47,837 nt of DNA from Bordetella parapertussis (GCA_945901825.1 CAMDMC010000013.1:1-47837); one strand, 5' to 3'; shown: positions 8,588-20,400, counted from the first letter of the stretch. The notes: generated by a model not told the origin, from the letters alone. Numbers and translations are program-made.

Positions 8588-10117
8588 CTAGTTCACCGGA
8601 AGCTTGGACTGAGCAACATGTCGCAAGAGGCTGTCAACCGACACCATCATAGGGTCGGTAAAGACAGCGGGCCAAATACCCATGAACAGTACAAAAGCAG
8701 CAAAGCCCATTAGAAGAATCAATTCGCGTTGGTTAAGGTCTTTAAGCTCGTTCACATGGTCGTTAGCAACATCACCAAAGACAACACGTTTAATCATCCA
8801 AAGCGAATAGGCTGCCCCGAGAATAAGCGTAGTAGCCGCAAGCAGCCCGATCCAGAAATTAACCTTAATAGCGGCAAGAATAACCATGAACTCCCCAACA
8901 AAGCCGCTGGTTGCTGGAAGGCCCGCATTGGCCATGGCAAACAACACAAAGAGCGCAGCAAACTTAGGCATGCGGTTTACAACGCCACCATAGTCAGCAA
9001 TTTGCCGGCTGTGCATGCGGTCGTAAAGCACACCAATACAAAGGAACATGGCACCTGAAACAAAGCCGTGAGAAATCATTTGAACAATGCCACCTTGAAC
9101 TCCCAAGGGCGAGAACAAAAAGAAGCCAAGGGTGACAAACCCCATATGAGCAACCGATGAATAGGCTACGAGCTTTTTCATATCCTCTTGCACAAGGGCA
9201 ACAAACCCAATGTAGACCACAGCCACTAAGGACAGCACGATCATAAGGTCGGCGAGTTCAATGGAGGCATCGGGTGCGATGGGCAGTGAGAGCCTTAAAA
9301 AGCCATAGGCGCCAAGCTTGAGCATTATGGCAGCCAGCACCACAGACCCACCGGTAGGCGCCTCCACGTGGGCATCGGGCAGCCAGGTGTGCACGGGCCA
9401 CATGGGCACCTTCACTGCAAAGGCCGCCAAGAAGGCGAGGAAAATAAAAATCTGCTCGGTGAGACCAAGCGGCAAGAGATGCCAGGCCAGAATAGAGAAG
9501 CTACCCGACTTCACATACAGGTAAAGAATGGCAACGAGTGTTAGCAAGGAGCCCAGCAGGGTGTACAAGAAAAACTTGAAGGCCGCGTAGACGCGACGTA
9601 CCCCACCCCAAATGCCAATAATAAGGTACATGGGAATAAGCGTAGCCTCGAAGAAAACATAGAACAAAACACCATCGAGTGCGGTGAAGACCCCAACCAT
9701 AAGACCTGACAGAATAAGGAAGCTGCCCATGTACTGGGCCTGACGGTCTTCAATAACTTCCCAGCCTGCAACAACCACCACAATAGTAATAAGTGCCGTT
9801 AAGGGCACAAACCAGAGCGAAATGCCATCGACACCTAGGAAATATTGAATTTGGAACCGATCAATCCAGGCCGTCTGCTCAACAAACTGAAAGCCCTCAA
9901 AATTTGGGATAAAGCCAATAAGAACCGGGATGGTGACTAAGAAACTCAGCACGGCTACAGCCAGCGAAGCCTGGCGCACCCGCATCTGGTTAAGAAGAGG
10001 ACTCGCACCAGAACCCGCCAGTGCAATGAGGAAGCCCATAACAACGGGCAGCCAGATTGAGAGGCTGAGCCAAGGGATAGAGGCGGGTAACAACAAGGGC
10101 AGTGTCTGCATTGTCAT
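8588..10117 (-). CDS. nuoM: NADH-quinone oxidoreductase subunit M
   Basis: This is the second antiporter-like proton-pumping subunit of complex I, 509 residues long and strongly hydrophobic throughout. The TM5 glutamate is in YVFFEATLIPMYLIIGIWGG, the TM7 lysine in AVKVPMWPVHTWLPDAHVEA, and the channel helix in VVLAAIMLKLGAYG carries the conserved TM8 lysine. Length and motif order match the family. The start is ATG at 10117; an ATG two codons further in is an alternative. It sits between nuoL (9 bases upstream) and nuoN (2 bases downstream). Confidence 0.97.
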   Translation of the reverse strand: MTMQTLPLLLPASIPWLSLSIWLPVVMGFLIALAGSGASPLLNQMRVRQASLAVAVLSFLVTIPVLIGFIPNFEGFQFVEQTAWIDRFQIQYFLGVDGISLWFVPLTALITIVVVVAGWEVIEDRQAQYMGSFLILSGLMVGVFTALDGVLFYVFFEATLIPMYLIIGIWGGVRRVYAAFKFFLYTLLGSLLTLVAILYLYVKSGSFSILAWHLLPLGLTEQIFIFLAFLAAFAVKVPMWPVHTWLPDAHVEAPTGGSVVLAAIMLKLGAYGFLRLSLPIAPDASIELADLMIVLSLVAVVYIGFVALVQEDMKKLVAYSSVAHMGFVTLGFFLFSPLGVQGGIVQMISHGFVSGAMFLCIGVLYDRMHSRQIADYGGVVNRMPKFAALFVLFAMANAGLPATSGFVGEFMVILAAIKVNFWIGLLAATTLILGAAYSLWMIKRVVFGDVANDHVNELKDLNQRELILLMGFAAFVLFMGIWPAVFTDPMMVSVDSLLRHVAQSKLPVN

Positions 10118-10126
10118 CGTGCCCCC

Positions 10127-12091
10127 CTAGCCCAAACCGCCGTCTAAGGCCAAGGGTGCAAACCACCAAAGCAAAAGTGCCACGCCCAGAATCATGGCGA
10201 TGGCGTAGTGATACAGAAAGCCTGTCTGCCCGAGGCGCAACACGCCTGCAACGGAGGCCACAAGCCTTGCGGAACCATTAACGAAAAAGCCGTCAATAAC
10301 CCCCTGGTCGGCCTTGGCCCACAGCGAGGAACCAAGCCGTCGGGACCCACCCGCAAAGAACCATAAATTAAATCGATCGAGGTAGTACTTTTCCATCCAC
10401 AGGGTGTGCAACCAGCCAAAAGACTTCTGAATAGCAACTGGCCACTGCGTGCGGACAATGTAAAGAACGTAAGCGGAGAGAACTCCTGCAAGCATGAGCC
10501 AAAAGGCTGGCGTTTGAAGACTATGAAGAGTTAGGCCAAGCGGACCATTAAAGAGCTCACGCAGACCCTGCATGGATGTATGGCCAGGAAGAACGGTTAT
10601 AGGGCCGGTTAGCATCTCTCCGAAGACAAAGGGCCCGATCATAAAAATGCCCAGTAGAACCGAAGGTATGGCCAGCGCAATAAGGGGACCGGTGACCACC
10701 CAAGGCGACTCATGAGGAGGATGCTCGTGAGCCGACCAACGCGGGGTTCCGTGAAAGACCATGAAGAACATACGGAAGCTGTAGAGGGCTGTTACAAACA
10801 CCCCTAAGAGCAGCATGGGGTAGACAACAGCCGCAGGGCCCTGACTTGAGAATTTCACGGCCTCGATGATCATGTCCTTGGAATAAAAGCCCGAGAAAAA
10901 GGGCATGCCAATAAGGGCCAAGGAGCCAAGCAATGACACGGCATAGGTAATAGGCATATGACGCCAAAGGCCGCCCATCTTGCGAATGTCTTGTTCGTGG
11001 TGCATACCAATAATGACCGAGCCCGCAGCCAGAAAAAGCAGCGCCTTAAAGAAGGCGTGGGTCACCAAATGGAAAATCGCCACCGAGTAGGCAGAAGCGC
11101 CAAGGGCAACGGTCATGTAGCCAAGCTGCGACAAAGTTGAATAGGCCACCACGCGCTTGATGTCGTTCTGCACGATGCCAAGAAAGCCCATGAAGAGCGC
11201 CGTAATAGCACCAATAACCATTACAAAGCTCAGCGCAGTGTCACTAAGCTCAAAGAGAGGCGACATACGAGCCACCATGAAAATGCCCGCGGTTACCATG
11301 GTTGCCGCATGAATAAGCGCGGAGATGGGCGTAGGGCCCTCCATAGAATCGGGGAGCCAGACATGTAAGGGAAACTGGGCTGACTTTCCCATAGCCCCAA
11401 TGAACAAACAAATACAGGCCACGGTAATTAAGGAGACCGAGCTGCCTGGCCAAAGACTAACGGTCTGACCTGCCAGTGAATCGGACTCTGCAAAGACCTC
11501 GGCGTAGTTAAGACTGCCCGCATAAGCCAGCAAAAGACCAATACCCAACAGGAACCCAAAGTCACCGACTCGATTAACCAAAAAGGCTTTTAAGTTTGCA
11601 TGAATGGCGGTGGGCTTCTTATACCAAAACCCAATAAGCAGATAGGACACCAGGCCCACCGCCTCCCATCCAAAAAAGAGCTGCAGGAAGTTGTTGCTCA
11701 TGACAAGCATAAGCATGCTAAAGGTAAAGAGTGAGATGTAGCTAAAGAAGCGTTGATAGCCCTCGTCTTCTTCCATATAACCGATGGTGTAAACATGCAC
11801 AGCCAAGGAGACGCTGGTAACCACCACCATCATGGTGGCCGTTAAGGTGTCAACAAGGAACCCCACCTCAAATCGCAGACCGCCGATGGTGGCCCATGTG
11901 TAGATGGTCTCATTAAAGACACTGCCCGAGAGTGCGTCGGTTAGCACAACCAGTGACAAGATGCAGGAGAGCGCCACCCCTGCAATGGCAACACGATGGC
12001 TATTTACTCGGCCAAGCGACCGCCCGAAAAATCCTGCCGCTATGGCCCCAATAAGCGGCAACAAGACAACAAAAAGATAGACGGTTTTCAA
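10127..12091 (-). CDS. nuoL: NADH-quinone oxidoreductase subunit L
   Basis: This is the distal proton-pumping subunit of complex I, 654 residues long. It has the N-terminal antiporter domain, with the TM5 Glu in LFFGWEAVGLVSYLLIGFWY and the lysine/histidine region GKSAQFPLHVWLPDSMEGPT. The longer C-terminus is where family members form the lateral helix running along the membrane arm. The final hydrophobic segment (YHYAIAMILGVALLLWWFA) anchors the end of that arm. It lies 3 bases after nuoK and 9 before nuoM. Confidence 0.97.
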   Translation of the reverse strand: MKTVYLFVVLLPLIGAIAAGFFGRSLGRVNSHRVAIAGVALSCILSLVVLTDALSGSVFNETIYTWATIGGLRFEVGFLVDTLTATMMVVVTSVSLAVHVYTIGYMEEDEGYQRFFSYISLFTFSMLMLVMSNNFLQLFFGWEAVGLVSYLLIGFWYKKPTAIHANLKAFLVNRVGDFGFLLGIGLLLAYAGSLNYAEVFAESDSLAGQTVSLWPGSSVSLITVACICLFIGAMGKSAQFPLHVWLPDSMEGPTPISALIHAATMVTAGIFMVARMSPLFELSDTALSFVMVIGAITALFMGFLGIVQNDIKRVVAYSTLSQLGYMTVALGASAYSVAIFHLVTHAFFKALLFLAAGSVIIGMHHEQDIRKMGGLWRHMPITYAVSLLGSLALIGMPFFSGFYSKDMIIEAVKFSSQGPAAVVYPMLLLGVFVTALYSFRMFFMVFHGTPRWSAHEHPPHESPWVVTGPLIALAIPSVLLGIFMIGPFVFGEMLTGPITVLPGHTSMQGLRELFNGPLGLTLHSLQTPAFWLMLAGVLSAYVLYIVRTQWPVAIQKSFGWLHTLWMEKYYLDRFNLWFFAGGSRRLGSSLWAKADQGVIDGFFVNGSARLVASVAGVLRLGQTGFLYHYAIAMILGVALLLWWFAPLALDGGLG

Positions 12092-12094
12092 AAA

Positions 12095-12400
12095 CTAACC
12101 CTTTAACTGATCGAGCCGCTCAACTTCCACAGTCTTAAGACTACGGAAAAGAACGACAAGAATGGCAAGGCCAATGGCAGACTCTGCTGCCGCGACCGTG
12201 AGAATAAAGAAGACAAAGACCTGGCCCGCTAAATCGCCAAGGAAGTAAGAAAACGCAATGAAGTTAATATTGACGGCAAGAAGCATGAGTTCGATGGCCA
12301 TAAGCAGCACGATGAGGTTCTTGCGATTTAAAAAGATACCAACCACGCTTATGGAAAACAAAATGGCCCCGAGAATGAGGTAGTGGGCAAGCGTAATCAT
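12095..12400 (-). CDS. nuoK: NADH-quinone oxidoreductase subunit K
   Basis: This is a small three-helix membrane subunit of complex I, 101 residues long, homologous to mitochondrial ND4L. The two membrane glutamates important for proton transfer in the family are visible: Glu37 in [13 protein letters not shown] and Glu73 in [13 protein letters not shown]. The ATG overlaps the nuoJ stop by 4 bases, indicating translational coupling. Confidence 0.97.
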   Translation of the reverse strand: MITLAHYLILGAILFSISVVGIFLNRKNLIVLLMAIELMLLAVNINFIAFSYFLGDLAGQVFVFFILTVAAAESAIGLAILVVLFRSLKTVEVERLDQLKG

Positions 12401-13119
12401 GAGTTCCCCTCTGAGGCTGCGCCACCGCCGGAGGAAGGTTCACGATCTGGGCCTCCTGAGCCGCCTTGCGTACCCGATGGGCCAGGAAGGCTTGGTGATG
12501 GGCCCGAGTCGCCTACCGCAGGAAGGCTCGCCCCCGGTTTGAACTGGGCAAAACGCAGGCGTTCGGCCGCCGTGACCCTAACCTGCATCGCTGGATCTTG
12601 GCCCTTCACGTCTTTACGACGGCGAAGCGTAAGCGCAATTGCAGCCACCATGGCCAAGAGTAACAAGACCGCTGCAACTTGAAAGGCAATAAAGTAATCG
12701 GTGTATAGAACGCGCCCGAGCGCCTCGGTGTTACTAAGCCCCTCGTGCATTTCAGGGGCGGCTTTCTGGGGCATTTTAAAACTGCGCAACAAGACAGCAG
12801 TCATCTCAAAAATAATGAGAAGGCCCACCGGCAGAGCGACCTTTAGATTTGACCAAAAGCCCTGACGCAGTCGATCAAGGTCGAGGTCAATCATCATGAC
12901 AACAAACAGAAATAAAACCATTACCGCGCCAACGTAGACAAGCACAAGGGCGATGGCAAGAAACTCGGCTTCCAAGAGCAGCCAGATCGAAGCCGCACTG
13001 AAGAAAGACAGCACCAGATACAAGGCCGCATGCACCGGGTTGCGTGCAGTAATAACCCGCAAAGCCGCTAAAACTAGGATAGCCGAGAAGCTGTAGAAGA
13101 GGACGTCATTAATAAACAT
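12397..13119 (-). CDS. nuoJ: NADH-quinone oxidoreductase subunit J, with low-complexity tail
   Basis: This is a membrane subunit of complex I (ND6 homologue). Five hydrophobic helices occupy about residues 5-165, including the conserved TM3 region [20 protein letters not shown], where the pi-bulge occurs in known structures. The protein has 240 residues. The last 45 or so (from about 195) are rich in Gly, Ser and Pro with no hydrophobic character, a longer tail than in E. coli NuoJ. A disordered tail or a lineage-specific extension is likely. The gene lies 33 bases after nuoI. Confidence 0.95.
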   Translation of the reverse strand: MFINDVLFYSFSAILVLAALRVITARNPVHAALYLVLSFFSAASIWLLLEAEFLAIALVLVYVGAVMVLFLFVVMMIDLDLDRLRQGFWSNLKVALPVGLLIIFEMTAVLLRSFKMPQKAAPEMHEGLSNTEALGRVLYTDYFIAFQVAAVLLLLAMVAAIALTLRRRKDVKGQDPAMQVRVTAAERLRFAQFKPGASLPAVGDSGPSPSLPGPSGTQGGSGGPDREPSSGGGAASEGNS

Positions 13120-13152
13120 TGTTGTTATAAATTTTTGTAATTGGGTCAGGCT

Positions 13153-13641
13153 CTACCGATAAGGAGCATCCTTGGCTCGGTCACGAGCAATTTCCTCTTC
13201 GTAACGATCACCTACAGCTAAAAGCATGTCTTTCGTAAAGTAAAGGTCGCCTCGCTTCTCGCCGTGGTACTCGTGAATATTGGTCTCGACGATGGAGTCA
13301 ACCGGGCAGCTTTCTTCGCAAAACCCACAGAAAATGCATTTCGTAAGGTCGATGTCATAGCGGGTGGTTCGACGCGATCCGTCGTCACGCTGCTCGGATT
13401 CAATGGTGATGGCCTTTGCGGGGCAGACCGCCTCACAAAGCTTGCATGCGATGCAACGCTCCTCACCATTAGGGTATCGGCGCAGCGCATGCAGACCCCG
13501 AAAACGCGGCGACATGGGTGTCTTTTCTTCAGGGTATTGAATGGTGATTTTTCTTGCGAAAAGGTTTCGTCCAGTGACCGCCAGGCCCTTAAGCATCTCA
13601 ACCAATAGGAAGGATTTAAAAAACTGAACGATGGGTTTCAT
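13153..13641 (-). CDS. nuoI: NADH-quinone oxidoreductase subunit I
   Basis: This peripheral-arm subunit of complex I carries two [4Fe-4S] clusters (N6a and N6b) on the electron path from NuoG to NuoB. The 162-residue protein has two ferredoxin motifs: Cys63-x2-Cys66-x2-Cys69-x3-Cys73-Pro and Cys102-x2-Cys105-x2-Cys108-x3-Cys112-Pro. In each motif the fourth cysteine ligates the opposite cluster. The N-terminal 30 residues form the membrane-associated helix. It lies 13 bases after nuoH. Confidence 0.97.
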   Translation of the reverse strand: MKPIVQFFKSFLLVEMLKGLAVTGRNLFARKITIQYPEEKTPMSPRFRGLHALRRYPNGEERCIACKLCEAVCPAKAITIESEQRDDGSRRTTRYDIDLTKCIFCGFCEESCPVDSIVETNIHEYHGEKRGDLYFTKDMLLAVGDRYEEEIARDRAKDAPYR

Positions 13642-13654
13642 AACATGCCTAACT

Positions 13655-14737
13655 CTAGTTGCTCCAGATGGACCATGGCGTCTGAATCCAAATGCCTATA
13701 ACAACCAGCCAGACGAGCGTGACGGGGATAAAAATCTTCCAACCCAGGCGCATGATCTGGTCGTAGCGGTAGCGGGGAAACGAGGCCCGAAGCCAGATAA
13801 ACATGCTTACAACGAGGAATGTTTTTAAGCCAAGCCAGATCCAGCCCGGAATAAAGGCAAGTTCGGCAAGCGGTGCATCCCAGCCACCCAAAAACATAAT
13901 GGCTGCCAACATGGAAAGAAGGATCATGTTGGCATACTCGGCCAAGAAGAAGATGGCAAAAGACATACCTGAGTACTCCACCATATGGCCTGCAACAATC
14001 TCAGACTCTCCTTCGACGACGTCGAAGGGGTGACGGTTGGTCTCGGCAACAGTAGAGATGAAATAGACCACGAAAATGGGCAGTAGGGGTAACCAGTTCC
14101 AAGACAAAAAGTGAAGGCCGGCCTCGTGGAACTGACCTTTTTGTTGGCCCAGAACAATCTCGGTAAGGTTCAAGCTGCCGGAGACCATCAGAACAACCAC
14201 CATGGCAAAACCGATGGCAAGCTCGTACGAGACCATTTGGGCTGAGGCGCGCATGGCCGCAAGAAAGGCGTACTTCGAGTTCGACGCCCAGCCCGCAAGA
14301 ATGACGCCGTAGACTTCAAGCGAGGTAATGGCCAAAAGAAACAAAAGGCCAGCGTTTATATTGGCAAGCACCACATCGGGCCCAAAAGGAATCACAGCCC
14401 AGGCAGCTAGGGCCGGCATAATCGTCATAACCGGTGCAAGAAGATACAAACCTTTGCTTGCCTGGGTGGGAACAATAAGTTCTTTGGTAAGCAGCTTGAG
14501 GCTGTCAGCAATCGGCTGAAGAAGGCCCAGCGGTCCCACTCGGTTGGGCCCAAGGCGCACATGCATCCAGCCAATAAGCTTGCGCTCCCACAGGGTTAGG
14601 TAGGCAACGGCCCCAAGAATGGGAACCACGATCAGCATGATCTTCAGTAGGTTGTATACAACTGGCCAGGCAAGCCCCAAGTGGGTCTGGCCTAGCGTTT
14701 CAAGTGAAACAAAGAATTCGGAGCTAAACAGACCCAC
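13655..14737 (-). CDS. nuoH: NADH-quinone oxidoreductase subunit H
   Basis: This membrane subunit (ND1 homologue) links the quinone site to the membrane arm. The 360-residue protein has about eight helices. Diagnostic stretches are [20 protein letters not shown] near the N-terminus and the acidic, loop-rich quinone-chamber segment [20 protein letters not shown]. The length is slightly above the E. coli protein (325). Its start codon follows the nuoG stop after one base. Confidence 0.97.
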   Translation of the reverse strand: MGLFSSEFFVSLETLGQTHLGLAWPVVYNLLKIMLIVVPILGAVAYLTLWERKLIGWMHVRLGPNRVGPLGLLQPIADSLKLLTKELIVPTQASKGLYLLAPVMTIMPALAAWAVIPFGPDVVLANINAGLLFLLAITSLEVYGVILAGWASNSKYAFLAAMRASAQMVSYELAIGFAMVVVLMVSGSLNLTEIVLGQQKGQFHEAGLHFLSWNWLPLLPIFVVYFISTVAETNRHPFDVVEGESEIVAGHMVEYSGMSFAIFFLAEYANMILLSMLAAIMFLGGWDAPLAELAFIPGWIWLGLKTFLVVSMFIWLRASFPRYRYDQIMRLGWKIFIPVTLVWLVVIGIWIQTPWSIWSN

Positions 14738-14738
14738 G

Positions 14739-17240
14739 CTAGGACGGTTCCTTTAACAGGGCCTTACTGGTGGCTGTAGCCTGACCCTGTGAAGCCTTGG
14801 TGACTGGCTTTATAAACACCTTGCCATAGCCGATATGAATGGCCTGCAAGGCAGGGTGGCCCAGGCTTAGACGAATGACATCAAGAGCAAGGCGTGGATC
14901 GCTTGCGAGTTCAAGCACAAGCTCTGAGTCGTCTTGTCGAACCTTTGCAGACATACCTGGAACCAAAGACAGTTCTTTCAATTTGTCAGGATGCAGCCAA
15001 GCCTTGGGCGCCTCAGACTGCTGGGTCTGGCGAAGGCATTCTGAACGACGCACGATGCTGTCGACCATGTAAATGGGAAGGTCGGGCAGGCGCTCGAGTT
15101 CGGCATGACCAAGGCTAGCCGGCGTAACGGTTTCGGTGAGGATCTTTGACTCGTCAACCGCCCAGTAAAGGTTCAGAAGACCGTTGGGCTGCGGCGCATA
15201 CCCTTCAAGCGCCTGACGACGAACCTGCTCGGAACTGGTCTGCTCAAAACCTTCAAGGTCAAGCATGTTGCCCAGAACCCTAAGAATCTTCCAGCCAGGA
15301 CGAGTCTGACCTGCGGGGGGCACGGCGGCCTCAAAGCTTTGCAGGCGGCCTTCCATGTTGACGTAGCTGCCCGAGGTTTCTGAAAAAGGTGCCATGGGCA
15401 GCATGACATCGGCCACCTGATCAACCGCGGAGCGATAGCTGGTGAGGGCCACAACACCAAGACCAGACTTCAGCCCAGCCACCACAGCGGGCGCATTAAA
15501 ACAATCGAGAGCAGGCTCGAGCTGGCAGAGAAGGTAGGCCGAGGCCGGGTCTTCAAAGGCGGATACAGCCGACTTTCCTCCGGCTTCGACTTGAGGCAGT
15601 GCACCAGCAAGACTGGCACCCACCCAGTTGGCACCGGGCGTAAGCACGGCAAGCTTGCCGCCGCGCTGGCTGGCAAGTTGCTGCGCCAAAGCCAAAAGAC
15701 GCGAGGCCTGAGGATGCCGCAGCGCCTGTTCTCCAAGAACAACAATAAAAGGCACGGTGATGGTCTCGGCCTGGGGGCTTACAAAATGACTGGCTGAAAG
15801 CCAGCTATGCAGGGGCTGCAGAGCAGAGGCTGCTGAGGCCAGGCCTTCGACTGCCGCGTCCTTCGTTTTCGCCTTTGCTGACTTTGCCTTGGCGGGCTTT
15901 GGGGGCTCTTGATTGTCGAGATCGGCAACGAGCGCCTGAAGTGCCGGGACCCATTGCGATGGGGGCAGGGCCACCGAAGCGTGAACGGGCATTAAAAGTG
16001 CATCGTGCATAGCCGAAAGGCTTGCCACCTGGGCGCCCTGCCTAACAGCCTGCCGGATACGCTGGGCAATAAGCGGTTGCTCGGCACGCAGTTGAGTTCC
16101 AATAAGTAAGACACGTTGAGCCACAGAGAACTCGGCCACCGGAAAACCAAAGGCTAGGGCACCCGAGACCGCCCGATCGAACTGGGGATCGGATAGCCCA
16201 ACACGAAAATCGATGGACTGGCTCTTTAAGCCACGCGTGAGTTTGGAGGCAAGATGGGCCTCTTCGACTGTGACCATTGGCGACAGGAGAGCGCGAACAC
16301 GATTGGCACCGCGCGCCGATGCTGACCTTAGGATACCGGCGGCTTTCTCAAGTGCTTCATGCCAATCGGCCTCACGCCACTGACCTCGTTCATCACGCAC
16401 CATGGGGGTCGTGAGACGGTCGTCGCTGTTGAGCCCCTCGTAACTAAATCGGTCGCGGTCGGAAATCCAGCACTCGTTTACCGCCTCGTTCTCAAGCGGT
16501 ACAACTCGAAGCACCTTGCCTGCCTTAGACTGAACAACCAGGTTTGAGCCAAGGCCATCGTGGGGGCTGATACTGCGCCGGCGGCTAAGCTCCCATGTGC
16601 GGGCGGCATAACGGAAAGGCTTGCTGGTTAGAGCGCCAACCGGGCAGACATCAATCATGTTGCCCGAGAGTTCACTTTGCACTGCGCCACCAACAAACGA
16701 CATTATTTCTGAGTGCTCGCCGCGGTGAGCCATACCGAGTTCCATAACACCAGCAATTTCCTGGCCGAAGCGAACGCAGCGCGTGCAATGGATGCAACGA
16801 GACATTTCTTGGGCAGAAATAAGCGGGCCCATGGGCTTGTGAAAGACCACACGCTTGGCCTCGCTGTAATGCGAAGCAGAAGGCCCGTAGCCCACGGCGA
16901 GATCTTGCAGCTGGCATTCACCGCCCTGGTCGCAGATAGGGCAGTCAAGCGGATGATTAATAAGCAGGAATTCCATAACGCCCTGCTGTGCAAGCTTGGC
17001 CTTCTCAGAGGCCGTAAACACCTTCATACCCGCGGCAACAGGCGTTGCACAGGCGGGTAAGGGCTTAGGCGCCTTCTCGACTTCAACAAGGCACATACGG
17101 CAGTTGGCCGCAATGGAGAGCTTTTTGTGGTAACAAAAGTGCGGTACATAAAGCCCGAGCTTATGGGCTGCATCCATAAGCATGCTGCCGGCAGGTACCT
17201 CGACCTTTCGGCCGTCAATTTCAAGCTCAATCATAGCCAT
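14739..17240 (-). CDS. nuoG: NADH-quinone oxidoreductase subunit G
   Basis: This is the largest peripheral-arm subunit of complex I and carries iron-sulfur clusters N1b, N4 and N5. Expected ligands are Cys36, 47, 50 and 64 for the [2Fe-2S] cluster; His96 with Cys100, 103 and 109 for N5; and Cys149, 152, 155 and 199 for N4. A molybdopterin-oxidoreductase-like domain follows. A Lys/Ala/Pro-rich stretch around residues 445-470 ([20 protein letters not shown]) looks like a flexible insertion. The start at 17240 is supported by GGTGAG five bases upstream; the gene overlaps nuoF by 14 bases. The length is 833 residues. Confidence 0.96.
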   Translation of the reverse strand: MAMIELEIDGRKVEVPAGSMLMDAAHKLGLYVPHFCYHKKLSIAANCRMCLVEVEKAPKPLPACATPVAAGMKVFTASEKAKLAQQGVMEFLLINHPLDCPICDQGGECQLQDLAVGYGPSASHYSEAKRVVFHKPMGPLISAQEMSRCIHCTRCVRFGQEIAGVMELGMAHRGEHSEIMSFVGGAVQSELSGNMIDVCPVGALTSKPFRYAARTWELSRRRSISPHDGLGSNLVVQSKAGKVLRVVPLENEAVNECWISDRDRFSYEGLNSDDRLTTPMVRDERGQWREADWHEALEKAAGILRSASARGANRVRALLSPMVTVEEAHLASKLTRGLKSQSIDFRVGLSDPQFDRAVSGALAFGFPVAEFSVAQRVLLIGTQLRAEQPLIAQRIRQAVRQGAQVASLSAMHDALLMPVHASVALPPSQWVPALQALVADLDNQEPPKPAKAKSAKAKTKDAAVEGLASAASALQPLHSWLSASHFVSPQAETITVPFIVVLGEQALRHPQASRLLALAQQLASQRGGKLAVLTPGANWVGASLAGALPQVEAGGKSAVSAFEDPASAYLLCQLEPALDCFNAPAVVAGLKSGLGVVALTSYRSAVDQVADVMLPMAPFSETSGSYVNMEGRLQSFEAAVPPAGQTRPGWKILRVLGNMLDLEGFEQTSSEQVRRQALEGYAPQPNGLLNLYWAVDESKILTETVTPASLGHAELERLPDLPIYMVDSIVRRSECLRQTQQSEAPKAWLHPDKLKELSLVPGMSAKVRQDDSELVLELASDPRLALDVIRLSLGHPALQAIHIGYGKVFIKPVTKASQGQATATSKALLKEPS

Positions 17241-18567
17241 GAGGACTCACCAGACAAGTTTTGTGAACGATGTGATGCTCGAATTCACTGCGGAAGTTCT
17301 TGATAAATGCACGAACCGGCATGGCTGCTGCATCACCCAGGGCACAGATGGTTCGCCCCTGAATGTTATTGGCAATACGATTGAGCTGCTCAAGATCGCC
17401 CTCATTGCCCTTGCCATCTTCAATGCGCTTGACCATACGCCAAAGCCAGCCTGTGCCCTCGCGACAGGGCGTGCACTGTCCACATGACTCCTCATGGTAA
17501 AAGTAAGAAAGACGCAAAAGACTGCGCACCATGCAGCGCGTCTCGTCCATAACAATAACTGCGCCCGAGCCCAGCATAGAGCCTGCCTTGGCAATGGAGT
17601 CGTAGTCCATGTCGGTGGCCATCATGACCTCGGCAGTTAACACAGGCATCGAGGAACCACCAGGAATCACTGCCTTCAGGGCATTGCCGTTGCGCATTCC
17701 CCCTGCAAGCTCAAGCAGCTTGGCAAAGGGTGTTCCCAAAGGAATTTCATAGTTGCCCGGCCTCTCGACATCACCACTAATAGAGAAGACCTTGGTGCCT
17801 CCGTTGTTCGGACGGCCCACTTCAAGGTAGGCCTGACCACCATGGCGAATAATCCACGGTACGGCAGCAAAAGTTTCAGTATTGTTAATGGTGGTGGGTT
17901 TGCCATAAAGGCCGTAGCTTGCAGGAAAGGGCGGCTTAAACCGAGGCTGACCCTTCTTACCCTCAAGCGACTCAAGCAAGGCTGTCTCTTCACCGCAAAT
18001 GTAGGCTCCGTAGCCGTGATGTGCATGCAGCTCGAAATTAAAACCCTTACCCAGAACATTTTGGCCAAGAAGACCTGCAGCACGGGCCTCGTCAAGGGCC
18101 TCCTCAAAACGCTCGTAGGCCGAGAAGATTTCGCCATGAATGTAGTTGTAGCCTACCGTAATACCCATGGCATAGGCCGCGATGGCCATGCCCTCGATGA
18201 GCACATGGGGGTTGTAGCGAAGGATGTCACGGTCTTTGAAGGTGCCTGGCTCGCCCTCGTCGGAATTACAGACCAGATACTTTTGAACCGGAAGCTTTGC
18301 GGGCATGAAGCTCCACTTCAGTCCAGTTGGAAAGCCCGCACCCCCGCGTCCACGCAGGGCCGAGGCCTTGACCTCGGCAATGACCTCTTCTTGGGTCATG
18401 CCAGGGCCGCCATCGGCACCCAGAATTTTACGCAGCGCCTTGTAACCGTCGCGCGCCTCGTAGTCGCGTAAACGCCAGCCGTCGGGGCTGAGGTCGGCAA
18501 GAATTTGCGGCGAGATATGTCTGCCATGAAAGCAGGTATCAATAATTGGAATATCAGGTGCGCCCAT
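17227..18567 (-). CDS. nuoF: NADH-quinone oxidoreductase subunit F
   Basis: This is the NADH-oxidising, FMN-binding subunit of complex I, also holding the N3 [4Fe-4S] cluster. The glycine-rich NADH/FMN segment is [16 protein letters not shown], followed by [15 protein letters not shown]. The cluster ligands are in [12 protein letters not shown], with the fourth Cys in [10 protein letters not shown] chose the ATG at 18567 (446 residues, MGAPDIPI...), which overlaps nuoE by 14 bases. The frame is open to 18618, but the extra residues do not resemble NuoF. Confidence 0.95.
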   Translation of the reverse strand: MGAPDIPIIDTCFHGRHISPQILADLSPDGWRLRDYEARDGYKALRKILGADGGPGMTQEEVIAEVKASALRGRGGAGFPTGLKWSFMPAKLPVQKYLVCNSDEGEPGTFKDRDILRYNPHVLIEGMAIAAYAMGITVGYNYIHGEIFSAYERFEEALDEARAAGLLGQNVLGKGFNFELHAHHGYGAYICGEETALLESLEGKKGQPRFKPPFPASYGLYGKPTTINNTETFAAVPWIIRHGGQAYLEVGRPNNGGTKVFSISGDVERPGNYEIPLGTPFAKLLELAGGMRNGNALKAVIPGGSSMPVLTAEVMMATDMDYDSIAKAGSMLGSGAVIVMDETRCMVRSLLRLSYFYHEESCGQCTPCREGTGWLWRMVKRIEDGKGNEGDLEQLNRIANNIQGRTICALGDAAAMPVRAFIKNFRSEFEHHIVHKTCLVSPHGYD

Positions 18568-19150
18568 GAAGTTCGGCCTCCTCTCTAAGTTCTTCCAACA
18601 AAGCATCGATGCGTTCAAACGACATGAAGCTGCACATACGATGGTTATTCACAAGCATGACGGGCGAGTCACCACAGGCGCCCATGCACTCTCCTTCTTG
18701 AAGAGTGAATAGGCCATCGTCAGTGGTCTCATTAAGGCCAATACCAAGCTTAGCCTTAAGGTAGGACGCAATTTTTTCGCCATCACGAAGAGCGCAAGGC
18801 AGGTTAGTACAGACCGTTAACTTGTAGCGACCAATGGGAGACTGGTTGTACATGTTGTAGAAGGTCGTGACCTCGTGCACAGCCATGGGGGCCATGCCCA
18901 GGTAGGCTGCAATTTCAACCTCGACCTCAGGCGAGATAAAACCCTTTTCAACCTGCGCAATACGAAGGGCTGCCATTACCGCGGACTGCCGCTGATCGGC
19001 AGGGTATTTAAGAAGTTCACGGTCGATCTGTCTGTAGGCTGCTTCCGATAGTGCCCTTGCCGGGGGGCTGAGTCCACCGGCAAGATCGATAGGCATCTGC
19101 GCCAGCATAGGCTGGACCTTAACCACCTGAGGCTTATTGCCGGTGCTCAA
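18554..19150 (-). CDS. nuoE: NADH-quinone oxidoreductase subunit E
   Basis: This thioredoxin-fold [2Fe-2S] subunit of complex I holds the off-pathway N1a cluster. The ligands are Cys114 and Cys119 (VCTNLPC) and Cys155 and Cys159 (ECMGAC). At 198 residues it is longer than E. coli NuoE (166). The extra length is an N-terminal stretch of about 30 residues before the usual helical start at [10 protein letters not shown]. The ATG overlaps the nuoD stop by 4 bases, which supports the full-length start. Confidence 0.95.
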   Translation of the reverse strand: MSTGNKPQVVKVQPMLAQMPIDLAGGLSPPARALSEAAYRQIDRELLKYPADQRQSAVMAALRIAQVEKGFISPEVEVEIAAYLGMAPMAVHEVTTFYNMYNQSPIGRYKLTVCTNLPCALRDGEKIASYLKAKLGIGLNETTDDGLFTLQEGECMGACGDSPVMLVNNHRMCSFMSFERIDALLEELREEAELHGRT

Positions 19151-20400
19151 CGGTCGATCTCCCCAAAGACAATATCTTGGGTACCAATAATAGTGACCAC
19201 GTCGGCAAGCATGTGACCTTTCGACATCTCTTCAAGCGCCTGAAGATGAGCGAAACCAGGGGCACGAATTTTAACGCGCCAGGGCATATTGGCCCCGTCG
19301 GAGACGAGATAAATGCCGAACTCACCCTTAGGATGCTCAACGGCCGCGTAGCACTCGCCCTCAGGCACATGAAAGCCCTCGGTAAAGAGCTTGAAATGAT
19401 GAATAAGCTCTTCCATGTTCGACTTCATGGATTCCCGATCGGGTGGGGCCACCTTGTGGTTGTCGGAAATCACCGGCCCAGGGTTGGCGCGCAGCCACTG
19501 AACGCACTGTTGAACGATACGGTTGCTTTCCCTCATCTCGGCCATACGCACCAAATACCGGTCGTAACTGTCGCCCTCAGTGCCCATGGGCACATCGAAC
19601 TGCAGACGGTCGTAGACCTCGTAGGGCTGGGTTTTGCGTAGATCCCACTCGACACCCGAGCCGCGCAGCATGGGGCCTGTAAAGCCCAGGGCCTTGGCGC
19701 GTTCCGGGCTAACCACACCAATGCCCACAAGCCTTTGTTTCCAGATACGGTTGTCGGTAAGCAGTGTTTCGTATTCATCAACGCAAGACGGGAACCTCTG
19801 TGTGAAGTCATCAATGAAATCGAGCAAGGACCCTTCACGGTTTTGATTCAGCCTGCGAACCTTGGAATTACTGCGAAGACGATTCACCTGGTACTTGGGC
19901 ATAGCATCGGGAAGATCGCGGTAGACGCCGCCTGGCCTGTAGTAGGCCGCGTGCATTCGTGCCCCCGATACGGCCTCGTAGCAGTCCATAAGGTCTTCAC
20001 GCTCGCGGAATGCGTAAAGAAAGACCGCCATGGCACCCACGTCGAGCCCGTGGGCACCGATCCACAAAAGATGGTTCAGGATGCGTGTAATTTCGTCGAA
20101 CATGACCCGGATGTACTGGGCGCGAATAGGAACCTCCACGCCCATTAGCTTCTCGATGGCCATAACATAAGCATGCTCGTTGCACATCATGGAGACGTAG
20201 TCGAGTCGATCCATGTAGGGCACGGACTGCAAAAAAGTTTTGGACTCGGCAAGTTTTTCCGTGCCCCGATGAAGTAGCCCAATGTGCGGATCTGCGCGTT
20301 GCACCACCTCGCCATCGAGTTCGAGCACAAGCCTTAGTACGCCATGGGCAGCCGGGTGCTGTGGCCCGAAGTTGAGCGTGTAGTTTTTAAGCTCGGCCAT
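19147..20400 (-). CDS. nuoD: NADH-quinone oxidoreductase subunit D
   Basis: This is the 49-kDa quinone-binding subunit, related to [NiFe]-hydrogenase large subunits. The N-terminal loop [16 protein letters not shown] contains the His-x-x-His motif (HPAAH) that lines the quinone site. The Tyr region ([12 protein letters not shown]) is also present. The chosen ATG at 20400 gives 417 residues starting [10 protein letters not shown] and overlaps nuoC by 14 bases. Upstream in-frame codons to 20445 lie inside nuoC and look unrelated. nuoC and nuoD are separate genes here, not fused as in E. coli. Confidence 0.96.
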   Translation of the reverse strand: MAELKNYTLNFGPQHPAAHGVLRLVLELDGEVVQRADPHIGLLHRGTEKLAESKTFLQSVPYMDRLDYVSMMCNEHAYVMAIEKLMGVEVPIRAQYIRVMFDEITRILNHLLWIGAHGLDVGAMAVFLYAFREREDLMDCYEAVSGARMHAAYYRPGGVYRDLPDAMPKYQVNRLRSNSKVRRLNQNREGSLLDFIDDFTQRFPSCVDEYETLLTDNRIWKQRLVGIGVVSPERAKALGFTGPMLRGSGVEWDLRKTQPYEVYDRLQFDVPMGTEGDSYDRYLVRMAEMRESNRIVQQCVQWLRANPGPVISDNHKVAPPDRESMKSNMEELIHHFKLFTEGFHVPEGECYAAVEHPKGEFGIYLVSDGANMPWRVKIRAPGFAHLQALEEMSKGHMLADVVTIIGTQDIVFGEIDR

